The position numbers were made by a program, and so were the translations under genes. Source: Coffea arabica (lineage: Eukaryota > Streptophyta > Magnoliopsida > Gentianales > Rubiaceae). From it: a stretch of DNA of 64,000 nt. The DNA lies in assembly GCF_036785885.1 (NCBI RefSeq), contig NC_092320.1, forward strand, positions 14,323,557 to 14,387,556, read 5' to 3'. Within the stretch, counting starts at the first letter, position 1, and every line of letters begins with the position of its first letter. This document shows, piece after piece, positions 36,231 through 47,359 of the stretch. The notes below the pieces were generated by a model. That model was not told the DNA's origin. It did no database searches and was given only the letters and a program-made list of their open reading frames with translations.

Positions 36231-37376
36231 ATGATCACCAAAACTCAAAAATTTCAAGTCTTTATTCAATCCCCTGAACTACAAATCCCAACCCAAGCTC
36301 TAAATGTCGAAAACCCTAACCCTAATTTCACTTTACAAGATCTCAAATCCTCTCTCTTCGCCAAAGCCCATCAAAATCTTAGCTCCCTTTACTTCACCTT
36401 GAATGGTAAACCCCTCTCTGATTCGACTAAGTTACCGAATTCCCAAATTGCTCCTCTTTCCACATTAACACTTCGGTGCCGCCTTCTCGGTGGCGGTGGA
36501 GATGGCGGCGCCACTGGGGCGGAATCCCGGGATTGTTACCTTAACATGTATGCTACTAAAAAGCCCGATAAAGTTGACCCGAATGAGACGAGGCTGTCGA
36601 AATGGCTGAATTGTGCGATTTCCAATGAGCCGTTGAAGCGGCCGGTTGTGATCGATAAGCTTGGGAATTTGTTCAATAAGGAGGCGTTAGTTGGGGCGTT
36701 GTTGATGAAAAAGGTACCTAAGGAGTTTTGGTATATAAAAGGTTTGAAGGATATGATCGCTGTCGAGTTGGATGTGATTCCTGGGTTGGAGGATGAGAGA
36801 GGGAGTCGGACCGGGGCAAAGTTTCAGTGCCCTATAACGGGGTTGGAGTTCAATGGGAAGTATAAGTTTTTCGCGTTGAGGTCATGTGGACATGTGCTGA
36901 GTGCGAAGGCATTGAAGGAGGTTAAGTCGTCAGCATGTTTGGTGTGTCATAAAGAGTTCTCTGAAAGTGATAAGATGCCGATCAATGGGAATGAAGAGGA
37001 AGTGACGGTTTTGAGAGAAAGAATGGAAGCAGAAAGGGTTAATATAAAGGATAAGAAGGTAAAGAAGGTGAAGACTGGGGGTTTGGTGGCTAATGGTGCT
37101 GAGGATGGGTCAGTGGGATTGCCAAGGTTGAGTGGGACAAAACGTGGAATTGATACTAAGGTACCTGACAAGGCTTCAGCCAAAGTGGAAGGAAATTCCA
37201 AGCTCGTGTCGACTGGCAAAGTTGAGACGAATGGAACAGCTAAGAGATTCAAGGCTGTTGATGCTGCCCCAGCTAATGCCACGAAGGAAGTATATGCATC
37301 TATTTTTACTTCATCAAGAAAGTCTGACTTCAAAGAGACGTTTACATGCAGGTCACTGCCACTTGGGAGAAATTAA
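36231..37376 (+). CDS. RTF2: UBL plus RTF2 RING-like domain protein
   Basis: Single exon, 381 residues. Residues 7-86 form a ubiquitin-like domain (FYFTLNGKPL-type core: LYFTLNGKPLSDSTKL) that ends LRCRLLGGGGDGG. Residues 95-245 are the RTF2 domain, starting ESRDCYLNMY. It contains C200, C219-G-H221, C236 and C239 of the degenerate C2HC2-type RING. A basic, lysine-rich nuclear region follows (KDKKVKKVKTGG). The conserved tail is VYASIFTSSRKSDFKETFTC. Family knowledge: yeast Rtf2 stabilises stalled replication forks, while Arabidopsis RTF2 is an essential nuclear protein reported to affect intron splicing. Upstream codons in frame to 36180 are not used because MITKTQKFQVFIQ begins the UBL. The U6 gene sits just upstream. 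Confidence 0.95.
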   Translation: MITKTQKFQVFIQSPELQIPTQALNVENPNPNFTLQDLKSSLFAKAHQNLSSLYFTLNGKPLSDSTKLPNSQIAPLSTLTLRCRLLGGGGDGGATGAESRDCYLNMYATKKPDKVDPNETRLSKWLNCAISNEPLKRPVVIDKLGNLFNKEALVGALLMKKVPKEFWYIKGLKDMIAVELDVIPGLEDERGSRTGAKFQCPITGLEFNGKYKFFALRSCGHVLSAKALKEVKSSACLVCHKEFSESDKMPINGNEEEVTVLRERMEAERVNIKDKKVKKVKTGGLVANGAEDGSVGLPRLSGTKRGIDTKVPDKASAKVEGNSKLVSTGKVETNGTAKRFKAVDAAPANATKEVYASIFTSSRKSDFKETFTCRSLPLGRN

Positions 37377-39348
37377 TTGAGGTGGGATTGTTAAGGTGAT
37401 CTTGTAGTGTTGTTTAGTTGCATTGTAACCTGGGACTATATATTGATGAAGAAAATGAATTGTTTCCTCTGGTTATTAGCTGCTGTGATTTGCTATACGG
37501 AAGCTTTCTGTTGATGTATCATATTAGCAGTGATTGTACTGTGAGTAATTACATTGATGACTTGCTTCCCTGATTTATGGAGTTAGATCTGTTTCTTGTG
37601 GTAATATATGTTTTCATGAGATGTCTCAAGTGCTTCCTTATTTTCACATTGTAACAATGATCCCAGCAGATCATTACGCTTTTCAACTTAGTTGATGAAT
37701 ATATACCTGAAAGATTCTTTACTTCTATACTGATAAGATTAAAAATAAAAACTTGCAAACATAAATAAAAGGAAAAAAATGGTAACTGTGAAGAACGAAG
37801 ACTTCTCAATATCTTGTAGCGACTGTGATCTGAAGTCATTTTCAGTCTGTAGTCATGTGTTGTAGTTGGCAGCTGCCTGCAAGATATGAGATAGGCATTT
37901 ATATCTGGCTAGCTCATTGTAGCATACTGAATCATTTTCTGATATGCTTACATTTGATGAATTATTGTGTTGAAGTTTTGTTAACAATGAATTGTGGAAG
38001 TCAAATTTTTTTCTCCATAAATTCATTCTATAAGTTTTATAGATTCTCCTAGCGCTTAATAATGCCATTTACAGGAAGTCAAAATTGTACATGCTGCCCA
38101 TCATGATAGTGGAATTAGATATAAACATGTAATGAATGTTCCAAGGCGTGGTGACCAAGTGGTGGAAATTTGGAGGGTGTCATGGGTATTTAGTAGAGCT
38201 GTTTTTCCCTTCTCTGAGTTGTACGTTTACTTGCTTTTTTCCTTGCAAAAGTTAGACATTACCTTAATTTTTTGAATCATGTGATATATTGCTCAGCAAA
38301 TGATTATTAATCAAGATAAAAGAGGAAGTTTATGGCCGACTGGGCAGAATTATTGGTTAGAACATGAGACGTAATCTCTATTTTTCTTTGTTCTGGGTTG
38401 TGAGCTTAACATCCCATGCTAGCTTCTCGTGAGGCTATTAGCCAACTAGTACTGCAGAACAGGAGTTTTGCCAAGTTAACTTTAGAAGATAAACAACTTG
38501 GTGTTTTGCTTTCCAAAATGGCTTGTTAATCTTGTTCCCCTTTTCACAGTCTCTGAGCTTCAATTCAAAGGGTAACTGCTTTGAAGCTCACTGTTCGTTG
38601 TAGTAGATTTAGGTTCGCCGTATGCAGAAGGCAAGTATGTATTGCATGTGCAGAAGCATTTTGGCAGTTCTGGTCTCTGCTGCTGGATTGCCGCTGCCAT
38701 CAGCGCATTATTCATCGCTATAGTTGCCATCCATCAGTGGCATTTGTCCCACCGCTACCATCATTATATTAAGCTACTCGTGCCCGACTTTTTTTAAATT
38801 AATCTCTTCATTTGCTTGATTTGAAAAGTTTTGAATATAACGTGTCATGTAAGTGGTGAATTTCAACTTTCAGACCACAATTGAAATAATTGAGGCTACA
38901 GAATGCAAAAGAAAAAGATTGAGTTCCTTTTTAATCTCTCTATGTAGACTCTTATGTTATGTAGACTCTTATGTTTGTATCCCAGAATATGGTAAATCTT
39001 TCCTTTTACTCCAATCAAATGGTGGCTTTTGCTAACTTTTTTTTTTTTTTTGGGCCTTTTAATGGTCTATGTTTTTTTTTATTCATTAGTCATCTAAAGA
39101 TCAATGGTTCTTGAATGAAGAGATGGCGTGAAAAAAAAAAGGGGAATAAGCTGGGAGAAGGAGAAAGAAGGAAGGAAAGAAGACAAAGGAAAATCAAAAT
39201 TAAGATTACGAAGGAGATTTATTATAATTAAGCCTCACTTAAAATATTAGAATCCCATCTCAACTAGTTGGAAGAAAGAATGTCAGACAAAAATTACCTG
39301 TCTCACAGGAATGAGCTTTTTATCTACCATTCTGCTGAAACAAATTAA
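37377..39348. other. Downstream of RTF2, no gene seen; dispersed repeat at right
   Basis: The first part should hold the RTF2 3' UTR. No further coding sequence is recognised. The block 38997-39235 is the second copy of the dispersed repeat found at 11503-11770. Direct repeats of TATGTAGACTCTTATGTT are found near 38940-38970. Confidence 0.5.
38997..39235 (+). repeat. Dispersed repeat, copy 2
   Basis: Same order of blocks as 11503-11770, including TTTATTCATTAGTCATCTAA, GAATGAAGAGATGGCGTGAAAA and AAAATTAAGATTA. The two copies are separated by 27 kb and differ by many substitutions and A/T-tract lengths. Confidence 0.6.
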
Positions 39349-39610
39349 TCCGTTTGGATTAGCTGTTTTTTAGGGATATTTTTAAAATATTTTATTGTAA
39401 CAATGTAGTTGAAAAACTTTTACTGTAGATGAGATTATTTCTTAGGCTATTTTTTGTATTTATTGTATTTTTTAAGGTTTTTTTTTATATTTTTTGTATT
39501 TTTGAAGTTGTCTTTGGTATTTTTTAAGTTATTTTTGTTTGTGTATTAATGTAGCATTGTAAATTGCAATTGAAAAACTTGTTTTTCAAAAAATAACCAA
39601 TCCAAATGGA
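39349..39610. mobile_element. TIR element (MITE), TCCGTTTGGATTAG ends
   Basis: The left end TCCGTTTGGATTAGCTGTTTTT and the right end AAATAACCAATCCAAATGGA are inverse repeats. The interior is T-rich, with AACTTTTACTGTAGATGAG near the left and TGTAGCATTGTAAATTGC near the right. The length is 262 bp with no coding capacity. The same ends recur at 42503 and 44177. Confidence 0.75.
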
Positions 39611-39884
39611 TTGAAGAATTAACTGAAGCTTGGTGTGTAATCTACAAGAGTTGATATTTACCGCAAGTTTAGACTTGGCATTTGAAAAATAATAAAATTA
39701 AATCCCTCTCGAAGTGGATCTTCGTAGATATCCTGGCTTGTTATTCAAAGAAGTAAAAGGTTTCTACTGAATTTCTACTTTCCGTTTGTACTCAGAGCAG
39801 CCAAAGTACCGTGGAACCTGAAAGGATCTCTTTTGATTCGTAAAGCACTATAGGGTGGGGAAAAAAATGACATGGGAGGGTCGT

Positions 39885-39958
39885 TGCTCTCGTTGAGAGT
39901 CGAACTCAAGACCTCCCGCTTACTAAACGGGTGCTCTAACCAACTGAGCTACGAGAGC
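39885..39958 (-). tRNA. tRNA-Thr (AGT)
   Basis: Reading the minus strand from 39958, the 7-bp acceptor GCTCTCG pairs with CGAGAGC and the discriminator base is A. The D-arm is GCTCAGTTGGTTAGAGC. The anticodon stem-loop CCCGT TTAGTAA GCGGG has AGT at positions 34-36, which reads ACU/ACC threonine codons. The variable loop is AGGTC and the T-arm is TTGAGTTCGACTCTCAA. The total is 74 nt with no intron. A T7 run (39861-39867 on the plus strand as A7) lies downstream as a Pol III terminator. All stems pair, so the gene looks functional. Confidence 0.97.
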
Positions 39959-40975
39959 TTGTTGCAGGTGCCTTCGCGTTCTTATAATGGTAGTAGAATA
40001 CAAGAAATTCGTATATCCAACCAAATAATGATCAATTAAGTAAAAGATAAATTTTCATTTTTACAACAAGTGAATCTTTTATTTTAATAAATAATTGAAC
40101 TCTTTTAATTTATACTTCAAACTAGGGTCAATACTAAAATTCAAACTTCAACTAAATAAATTATCTTCTCTAAAAATTGGACACCAAGCATGTTCATGCC
40201 AGCATATGAGCACTAGTACAAATTACTCAGTACTATATCAGATGGACATTTAAAATTCTAAATGGACAAGATGTAATATTTTTTAAAAAAAAATAAAAAA
40301 TAAAAACTTGGTTACTTTGCTTATGAATTCATTGCTTTTCTTTTTTCTTTTAAGTACTTTTTATGTATCTTAAATTCTGTGATGGTAGACATACTTGACA
40401 AAGACTAAAAGCTCATAGCAGTTAAAAATTTGAAGTCCTTAGCACTGAAATTCATATTACATCAATTCATATGTTCTCATTAAACTGCAGTTAGATAAAC
40501 ATTTTCTTTGTTTTAAATTTAATCATAACATTTCCTTAGATATAGATAGTTCGAACCATGATATTATAAAGCAGAAAAAAAATTTACTTTGTTTTTTAAT
40601 CATGCTAATTAGTGGTTGTTTCTACTGGTTATCCTCGCTATCCATTAAATCATTTCTTTTCTTTGTCTTGCGTCATAAAGACAAATGCAGATAAGGGATT
40701 TGGCATTATATTTTTAAAACTTTTGTCTCGTCTTGAAATTTTTCTTCATGAGAAACATTCTGATTCCTGAAGTTGTGATTGAGCCAGTTTTTAAACTCTG
40801 GCAATCTAAATTGAAGATTACACTTCGATGTCCAATTACGCAATTATTCATGGGATTAGCAGTTAATTCGTAAAATTAAATGTTTTGCAAGTGCATGGCC
40901 AAAATAGCCTTTATGTATTTCTTTAGCTAATTAACTCCTCCGAATCTTAGGACCATGAAAAGCTAGGGTTAATTG
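39959..40975. other. Intergenic, AT-rich, nothing recognised
   Basis: About 1 kb upstream of the tRNA gene on its own strand. No reading frame, RNA gene or repeat boundary could be identified. Confidence 0.5.
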
Positions 40976-42125
40976 CACTTGACCCTCGTCAATATTACCC
41001 AAGTTGCACGTTATCCTCTTGAATTTTTTTAGGGACTTAAACTATTTCTACAAACTCAATTATTTTTTCTTTTCTTTCCTATTCGTTTTTTTCAAAATTT
41101 TCATCTCTTCCCTCTTATTTTTCTTTTTCCTTTCATTCTTTTTCAGCATTACAATATTATATTTAGTGCACTCATTGTTAAAATTTGTATAGCATATTTT
41201 AATAAAAAATTTATAGAGTTTTAGTTACTTAGATGCACTAATTGTGATTTTTTTTAATAAATAGTGCATTTAAAAATTCTATTTTGAAAATAAAAAGCTA
41301 CCACCAACTTTATCATTTTAGCTTGTTTAACTTTATACTTTTAGATATAGTTAATTTCCAATTTTAATAATCCATAAGAAGCTTTATCATAAGCCCATTT
41401 GATCTAAGAAATTAAATTATTCAAACACATATAAACAAAGTGGAACTCTTAATTAACAAATTTTTTAAAAAATATAAAAAATAAATAATTCAACTATATT
41501 CTTCTTCTTTTAAAGGAGTTAATAGTAATAATTTGTTAACACATATTTCCTACTTGCTCTACTACTCTAGTATGTTTATTATTACTAACTAAGTAACTAT
41601 GAACTCTAATTAGTTTATATGTCCTTAAAGTATTGAATCGTATAGTATATATGCTGTGCAATTTAACACGCATATATTTTGTTATTGTATAGAGTTGATG
41701 ATGAATTTATTAAAAGTGAAATGTAACAAATAAACAAATGGGAGTGGGGGAGGGATGAGTTTGGTGGTATGTGGGGGGTAAGTGTAAGTGAGAGGTTTCG
41801 GGTTCGAGACCTTCCACTTACATAAAAAAACTATAATCGGAGAAAATGTTTTAAAAGAAAATTAAAATATTTAGCATAAATATTTTATTAACAGATAGAC
41901 AAAAGTGCCTAATAGTGTTAGAGAGCAAGGAAATAGAAAAAATTTAAAAAAGGAAAAGGAAAAGTGAAAAACAAAAAAAAAAGTAAAAATAAAAATAATT
42001 AAGATGGCAGGGATGATTTTGTCCAAATACATCATGAGAGGGTTAAGCGCCTACAAAGCAAGTTGAAAAAATAGAGTGCAACTGGAATAATAGTTGGAGA
42101 GGGTTTAGTACAATTATCATAAAAA
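40976..42125. mobile_element. Possible long TIR element, GGTTAATTGCAC ends
   Basis: The left end (AGGGTTAATTGCACTTGACC and, 30 nt on, CAAGTTGCACGTTATCC) resembles the inverse of the right end (ATAATTGTACTAAACCCTC and CCAGTTGCACTCTATTT on the minus strand). The match is about 70 percent by eye. The interior is about 1.1 kb, pyrimidine-rich near the left and purine-rich near the right, with no coding potential. A B-box-like GGGTTCGAGACC lies at about 41799-41810, so a SINE may be nested inside. The boundaries are approximate. Confidence 0.4.
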
Positions 42126-42502
42126 AATTGGATTATTTGTATTAACCTCCAATGAGGTTTCGTCAAATTATAGATTAGGCCCTACTGTTTGATGATATTG
42201 CGAAAAGCTCCTCTATCCTGAGAGATGTGTAACATATACGCCAAACGTTGACTACCATATTCTAATGACATCAGCAAGATTATTCTCCCAAAAGTCCCGA
42301 AATACCCCACACGTTGGACTTTCTCTTTTTTCCCTAGTAATGCTCAACAGCCAAACAATTCCAGTATCGCTATAAAAAAACTTAGGTGTATCACTAAAGT
42401 AAATCATTACTCCGACCATATTTATAACCTCAAAAGTATTGAAGTGTAGGAAAATTAATAATATCAAATCTAGTCAGCTAAACATTCTCAGTAGTCATTG
42501 GC

Positions 42503-44177
42503 TCCGTTTGGATTAGCTGTTTTTTGGGTTGTTTTTCAAAAACACCACTGTAGCATTTCGAATCTGAAAAACAAGTCCGTTTGGATTAGTTGTTTTTGGG
42601 GTTGTTTTTCAAAAACTATATGAAAAACTTTTACTGTAGATTTTTTTGGATTATTTTTAGAGGTATTTTTGAAACATATTTTTGAGTATTTTTAGAATAT
42701 TATAATTTTTATATTTTTATATAAATATACATTTATGCATTTATAATACATTTATATTTACAAATGTATAAATGTATATTATTATAAATTATAAATTATA
42801 AATGAATATTATATAAATGTATAAATGTATAAATTATAATTTTTATATAAATATACATTTATGCATTTATAATACATTTATAAATAAATATATTTATATA
42901 TTCATATAAAAATATATAAATGTATTATATTCTATATAATACATAATATAAATATATTTATAAATGTATAAGTGTATATTATTATAAATGTATAAATTAT
43001 AAATATATTATAAATTATAAGTGTATATTATTATAAATTAATAAATTAATATATTATAAATATATATTAATATTATGTAGAAATGTATTTATATAATTAA
43101 TATAAATGTATATATGCATTAATATTATGTATAAATGTAAAATTAATATTATGTATATTAATATAAATGTATAAATGTATTATATTATATATAATACATA
43201 ATATAAATATATATTTAAATGTATAAGTGTATGTTATTAAAAATGTATAAATTATAAATGAATATTATATAAATTTATAAATTAATATATTATAAATATG
43301 TTTTAATATTATGTTTAAATGTATTAATATAATTAATATAAATGTATACATGTATTAATATTATGTATAAATGTAAAATTAATATTATGTATATTAATAT
43401 AAATGTATAAATGTATTATATTATATATAATATATAATATAAATGTATATTATAAATATACATAAATATTTATATATTATGTATAAATGTACATTTATAT
43501 AAATGTATAATATATTATATATTATATTATATATAATTTATATAACATATAATATTTATGTAAATATATTATAAATATATAAAAATATATTTTAAATAAA
43601 ATAAAATATTTATGATATGTATATGTAAATATATAATATTAGAAATGTATAATATATATAATATACATTAATATTAATATAATTTATATATAATATACAT
43701 AATTGAAATATACATATTAATATATATTATAAAACAAAATTGCATAAATATATTTATAAATTTATATATAAATAAATGTATTTATATAAATATATAATAT
43801 TTATTTCAATTGACATAATATATATAATATTATACATAATTGAAATAAATATATTTATATTAATATAATATATATATATATAATATACATAATTGAATAT
43901 ACATATTAAAATACATAATTGAAATATACATATTAAAATATATAATTAAAATATATTAAAATATAATTGAAATATACATATAAAATACATAATTAAAATA
44001 TACAAATTGAAATATACTTATTAAAATATACAAATTAAATATGCATAATTGAAATATATTTGGAGTTGTTTTTGATATATTGTTTGGATTGGTGTTTTTG
44101 AAGTTGTTTTTGAAATACACATTTACTGTAGCATTTGAAATGTGAAAAATAGTTTTTCAAAAACACCAATCCAAACG
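42503..44177. mobile_element. Composite TIR element around extreme AT-rich repeat
   Basis: The left end is TCCGTTTGGATTAGCTG (42503), repeated about 73 bp later at 42575. The right end is ACACCAATCCAAACG (44177), its inverse. Between about 42690 and 44050 the sequence is almost only A and T and is built from degenerate ATAAATGTATA-type words, with long local repeats such as the block near 43070-43200 repeated near 43310-43440. At the right edge a complete 97-bp copy (44081-44177) begins TGTTTGGATTGGTGTTTTTG and ends with the inverse. The simplest reading is two or more small elements that frame an expanded AT tract. Confidence 0.6.
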
Positions 44178-46534
44178 TACCCTATATCTTTTTATTCTTG
44201 AAAGTATAAATACGAACTTATTTCTTCTCGCCTCAAGATCTTCTTAATCTTTTTTGATTGCTTATTCGCAGTTCTTCTATATTTTCCTCAAATTCTCACA
44301 ATGAAAAGTCGTTACACGGACAAAATTGAACAATGAGTTATGCTTGAACAAATAGACATGGGGTTCTTAGACATCAATTGCATTGCCAATAAGATGATAT
44401 AAATAAAAGTTTGTTGTGTTTTACATTGTAAAGGGTGATGGTGGGGCGGTTTAGAGTGGAAAAGTAATGGCCCAAAGGCAATCCATTGAGGTTTAGGCAA
44501 AGGAATTAAGGCATTTTTGATAAATAATTCTTAAATGAGAGGGAAGAACAAAGAGATTTAAGGCTTGGAGCAGATAGAGGATTAGGGAGAATTGCTGAGG
44601 AGAGAGTTTGGAAGAGAGAAAACGAACTACAACAAGATTGAGAGGGGTTACCAATAGTGGCGAGTGCTTTTATTCCAAATTTTGCTTCTTTTCTTTTGCT
44701 AATTTTTGGAGATTTTGGCAAAAATAGTCTTTTTCTAGATTTCCACCTTTTTATTCCCTTATTTGGATCTCTTGTTAGTTTTGTGATGATTGTGGACGAT
44801 TTTCCTCAGTATATTATTTATGCTTCTAAACTTTTTTTATTTTAATATTGTGATCTTTAACAGGAAAAATTGAGCTTTTCGTACAAAGGGTACTTCTATA
44901 ATTTCATTGGTTCCGTTTGTTGGGCTCAGGCGTTGTTAGTGATAGGGGGCTGACAGTCATATAACTAAACCACAAGGCTTGATTTGTATTATGGACAAAT
45001 CTCAAGGAAGGCAGATATAATTAACCCAGAAAAACTAGGTCAAATAGTTGTCAATGTCATTTGAACCAATTAATTGACTTCACAAAACCAGGAAAAGCGA
45101 AGAAGAAAATTGCTCACATCAAAATGCATGATGCCATTAAGATCAAATTACATTTTTCAAAGCAAAACGACTTACATTAGAATTCTTAGACTATGAGGTT
45201 AATACTACTATATGCTGAGTAGTATTAAAATGACTAGCGTTCACTTTCATGTGTGACTATCTTTTTGAATAAAGTTCCAAAATTACCTAAGACCTCGGCA
45301 ATTGCATTAAAGGCTCTTGATAATGCACAGGATGTACTATAAAATTCCTTCTAGATTTGACGAGGATAAACTTAAGAGAACCTTTACCTCCATTCTAGCA
45401 ATTCCATATATTGGATCACTATGTAATAAATAACTCATGAATCAGTAGTAGTGAGAGGTGTTGAAATACAAGTGATAAGTGGGAGGTCTCAAACTTGAGA
45501 GGCATTTGGTTCGAGATCTCCTATTTCTACTTACATTTTGACACGTTTTATGTATATTCTTTTTTCTTGATACCACCAACTCATCCTTTCTCCCTTCAAA
45601 ATTATTATATTGGAAGGTGAGTTTTTTGGATGTTTGTCTAAAACTTTATTGTAGATTACTGTAAAAGTTTTTTAAAAATTTTTTTGAAATGTGTTTTTTT
45701 ATAAAATATTTTGAAGTGTATAGTTTAAAAATTTTGAAAATTTTTTTGAAATTACTATAGTTAAAGTTTTTTAAAAACTTGTAGCACACAAACTTGGCAA
45801 AAAACTTGGCTTCCAAACAATATGCTATTGTTATCTTAGAGAAGCGAAATGATATGATTGAAAATTTTAGAAACTTCTTACCAAAAAAAAAAAAAAAAAA
45901 AAATTTTAGAAACTGATACGAAACCAAAAGGTTTGATGGTGTAAAACGCAAATTTCTGATATTTGGTTTCTAGAAGCGCCTGATCTGCGCCTCGATATAT
46001 ACCCGACTTCACTATCAAGCGCCCACTTTCCTGCCCCACTTTCCTGTTCACCTGAATAAACTTTCACTTTGTAAAATGCTCTTACAATGTGAGAGCTAAG
46101 GGGACTTCCGAAGGCCCATTTCGATTTTTCTGTCAATTTTGCCTTCCCTTTTTAAAATTGAAACCTAGCTCTCATTCGTCCTCAAAAATCCCCAATTTTA
46201 TTTCGTGAATCAAAGTTGAGCCGCCTACATACTTTCAAAATAGCGCAAAATTTTTATCAACCCAAAACCCAGAAGAATCCATCCCTTCTGAACCATACAA
46301 AGTTCGAAACTTTAAGGTCAGATCTATTTCTTGTTGCATGTTTTTCAATTCCAGCCCTTAGTTTAACTTGATTTCTGTATTTTTGTGAGGTTCTATTTTC
46401 CGGGTTCTGTTCGATTTTGTTGATAAGGGCTTGTTTGGATTTGTTATTTTGTTGGTGTTTGCAGATTTAGGGTCTTGGGTTTGTTGTACTGGGTTTTGTG
46501 GGTTTTGGCAATTTCCTACAAATTTGATGAGAAA
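44178..46534. other. Intergenic and CAF1 5' region
   Basis: No other gene is seen. The block at 45605-45835 is a MITE-like repeat related inversely to 12485-12735. A SINE-like GGTTCGAGATCTCC lies near 45509-45522. A20-type run is at 45882-45902. The last 200 bp likely contain the CAF1 5' UTR, possibly with an intron that ends at a TTTGCAG near 46465, which is inferred from the splice-like sequence only. Confidence 0.45.
45605..45835 (+). repeat. Degenerate MITE-like repeat, inverse of 12485-12735
   Basis: Begins with GTTTTTTGGATGTTTGTC and ends CTTGGCTTCCAAACAAT, with imperfect inverse ends. The interior includes GATTACTGTAAAAG and ACTTGTAGCACACAAACTTGG. It corresponds on the opposite strand to 12485-12735 and shares the CTGTA core with the other small elements here. 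Confidence 0.55.
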
Positions 46535-47359
46535 ATGACCGTGTTGCCCAGCCATGATTCAATTCATATAAGGGAAGTTTGGAATGACAACCTTGAGGAT
46601 GAGTTTGCACTGATCAGGGAAATTGTTGATGATTACCCTTATATAGCTATGGATACTGAGTTTCCTGGCGTTGTTCTTCGTCCTTTAGGGGATTATAAGA
46701 ACTTCACTGATTTTCATTTTAAAACCTTGAAGGCTAATGTGGACCTTCTCAAGTTGATTCAGTTGGGCCTCACGTTTTCTGATGAGAAAGGAAATCTTCC
46801 CACCTGTGGAACTGGTAAGTACTGCGTCTGGCAATTCAATTTCCGGGAGTTTAATCCCAATGAGGATGTCTATGCTCATGACTCCATCGAGCTTCTGAGG
46901 CGAAGTGGATTTGACTTCAAGAAGAATGTTGATAACGGTGTTGATGCTTATCGGTTCAGTGAGCTCCTGATGTCGTCTGGGATTGTGTTGAATGATAGTG
47001 TCAGCTGGGTTGCCTTTCACAGTGGATATGATTTTGGGTACTTGCTGAAGATCCTGACGTGCCAGAACCTGCCTGAAACTCAGGAGGGTTTTTTCAAATT
47101 GATCAAGATGTATTTTCCAACTGTTTATGATATCAAGCATATGATGAGGTTCTGCAATCACCTCCATGGTGGATTAAACAAGCTTGCTGAGCTGTTGGAA
47201 GTGGAAAGAGTTGGTATCTGCCATCAGGCTGGTTCAGATAGTTTGCTTACTTGTTGTACATTTATGAAGTTGAAAGAGAGTTTCTTTCATGGGACAACTG
47301 AGAAGTATGCAGGTGTATTGTATGGTCTTGGTGTTGACAATGGACCTAATAGTACTTGA
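46535..47359 (+). CDS. CAF1-type CCR4-NOT deadenylase
   Basis: A single exon of 274 residues, the normal length for plant CAF1. The DEDDh nuclease residues are D40 and E42 (AMDTEFPG), D166 ([10 protein letters not shown]), H230 and D235 ([13 protein letters not shown]). Other hallmarks are IREVW near the N-terminus, [27 protein letters not shown] and [17 protein letters not shown]. Family knowledge: CAF1 is a catalytic 3'-5' exonuclease of the CCR4-NOT complex that shortens mRNA poly(A) tails in the cytoplasm. Plant CAF1 genes are usually intronless and stress-induced. I start at [10 protein letters not shown]. The in-frame ATG 60 bp upstream would add a hydrophobic 20-residue stretch unlike the family and may lie across a 5' UTR splice site. 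It is the only gene here without a partner in the matching Arabidopsis blocks. Confidence 0.95.
   Translation: MTVLPSHDSIHIREVWNDNLEDEFALIREIVDDYPYIAMDTEFPGVVLRPLGDYKNFTDFHFKTLKANVDLLKLIQLGLTFSDEKGNLPTCGTGKYCVWQFNFREFNPNEDVYAHDSIELLRRSGFDFKKNVDNGVDAYRFSELLMSSGIVLNDSVSWVAFHSGYDFGYLLKILTCQNLPETQEGFFKLIKMYFPTVYDIKHMMRFCNHLHGGLNKLAELLEVERVGICHQAGSDSLLTCCTFMKLKESFFHGTTEKYAGVLYGLGVDNGPNST

Noticed and set aside
35690-36241. 183-codon minus-strand frame across the U6 gene
   Set aside because: It is antisense to the U6 snRNA and its promoter and looks like no protein.
41790-41825. tRNA gene at a GGGTTCGAGACC B-box-like string
   Set aside because: No acceptor or anticodon stem can be formed. It is a SINE-like remnant at most.
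46475-46534. N-terminal 20-residue extension of CAF1
   Set aside because: Hydrophobic and unlike the family. It probably lies in the 5' UTR near a splice acceptor.
46685-47167. 160-codon minus-strand frame inside CAF1
   Set aside because: Shadow of the CAF1 coding frame on the opposite strand.
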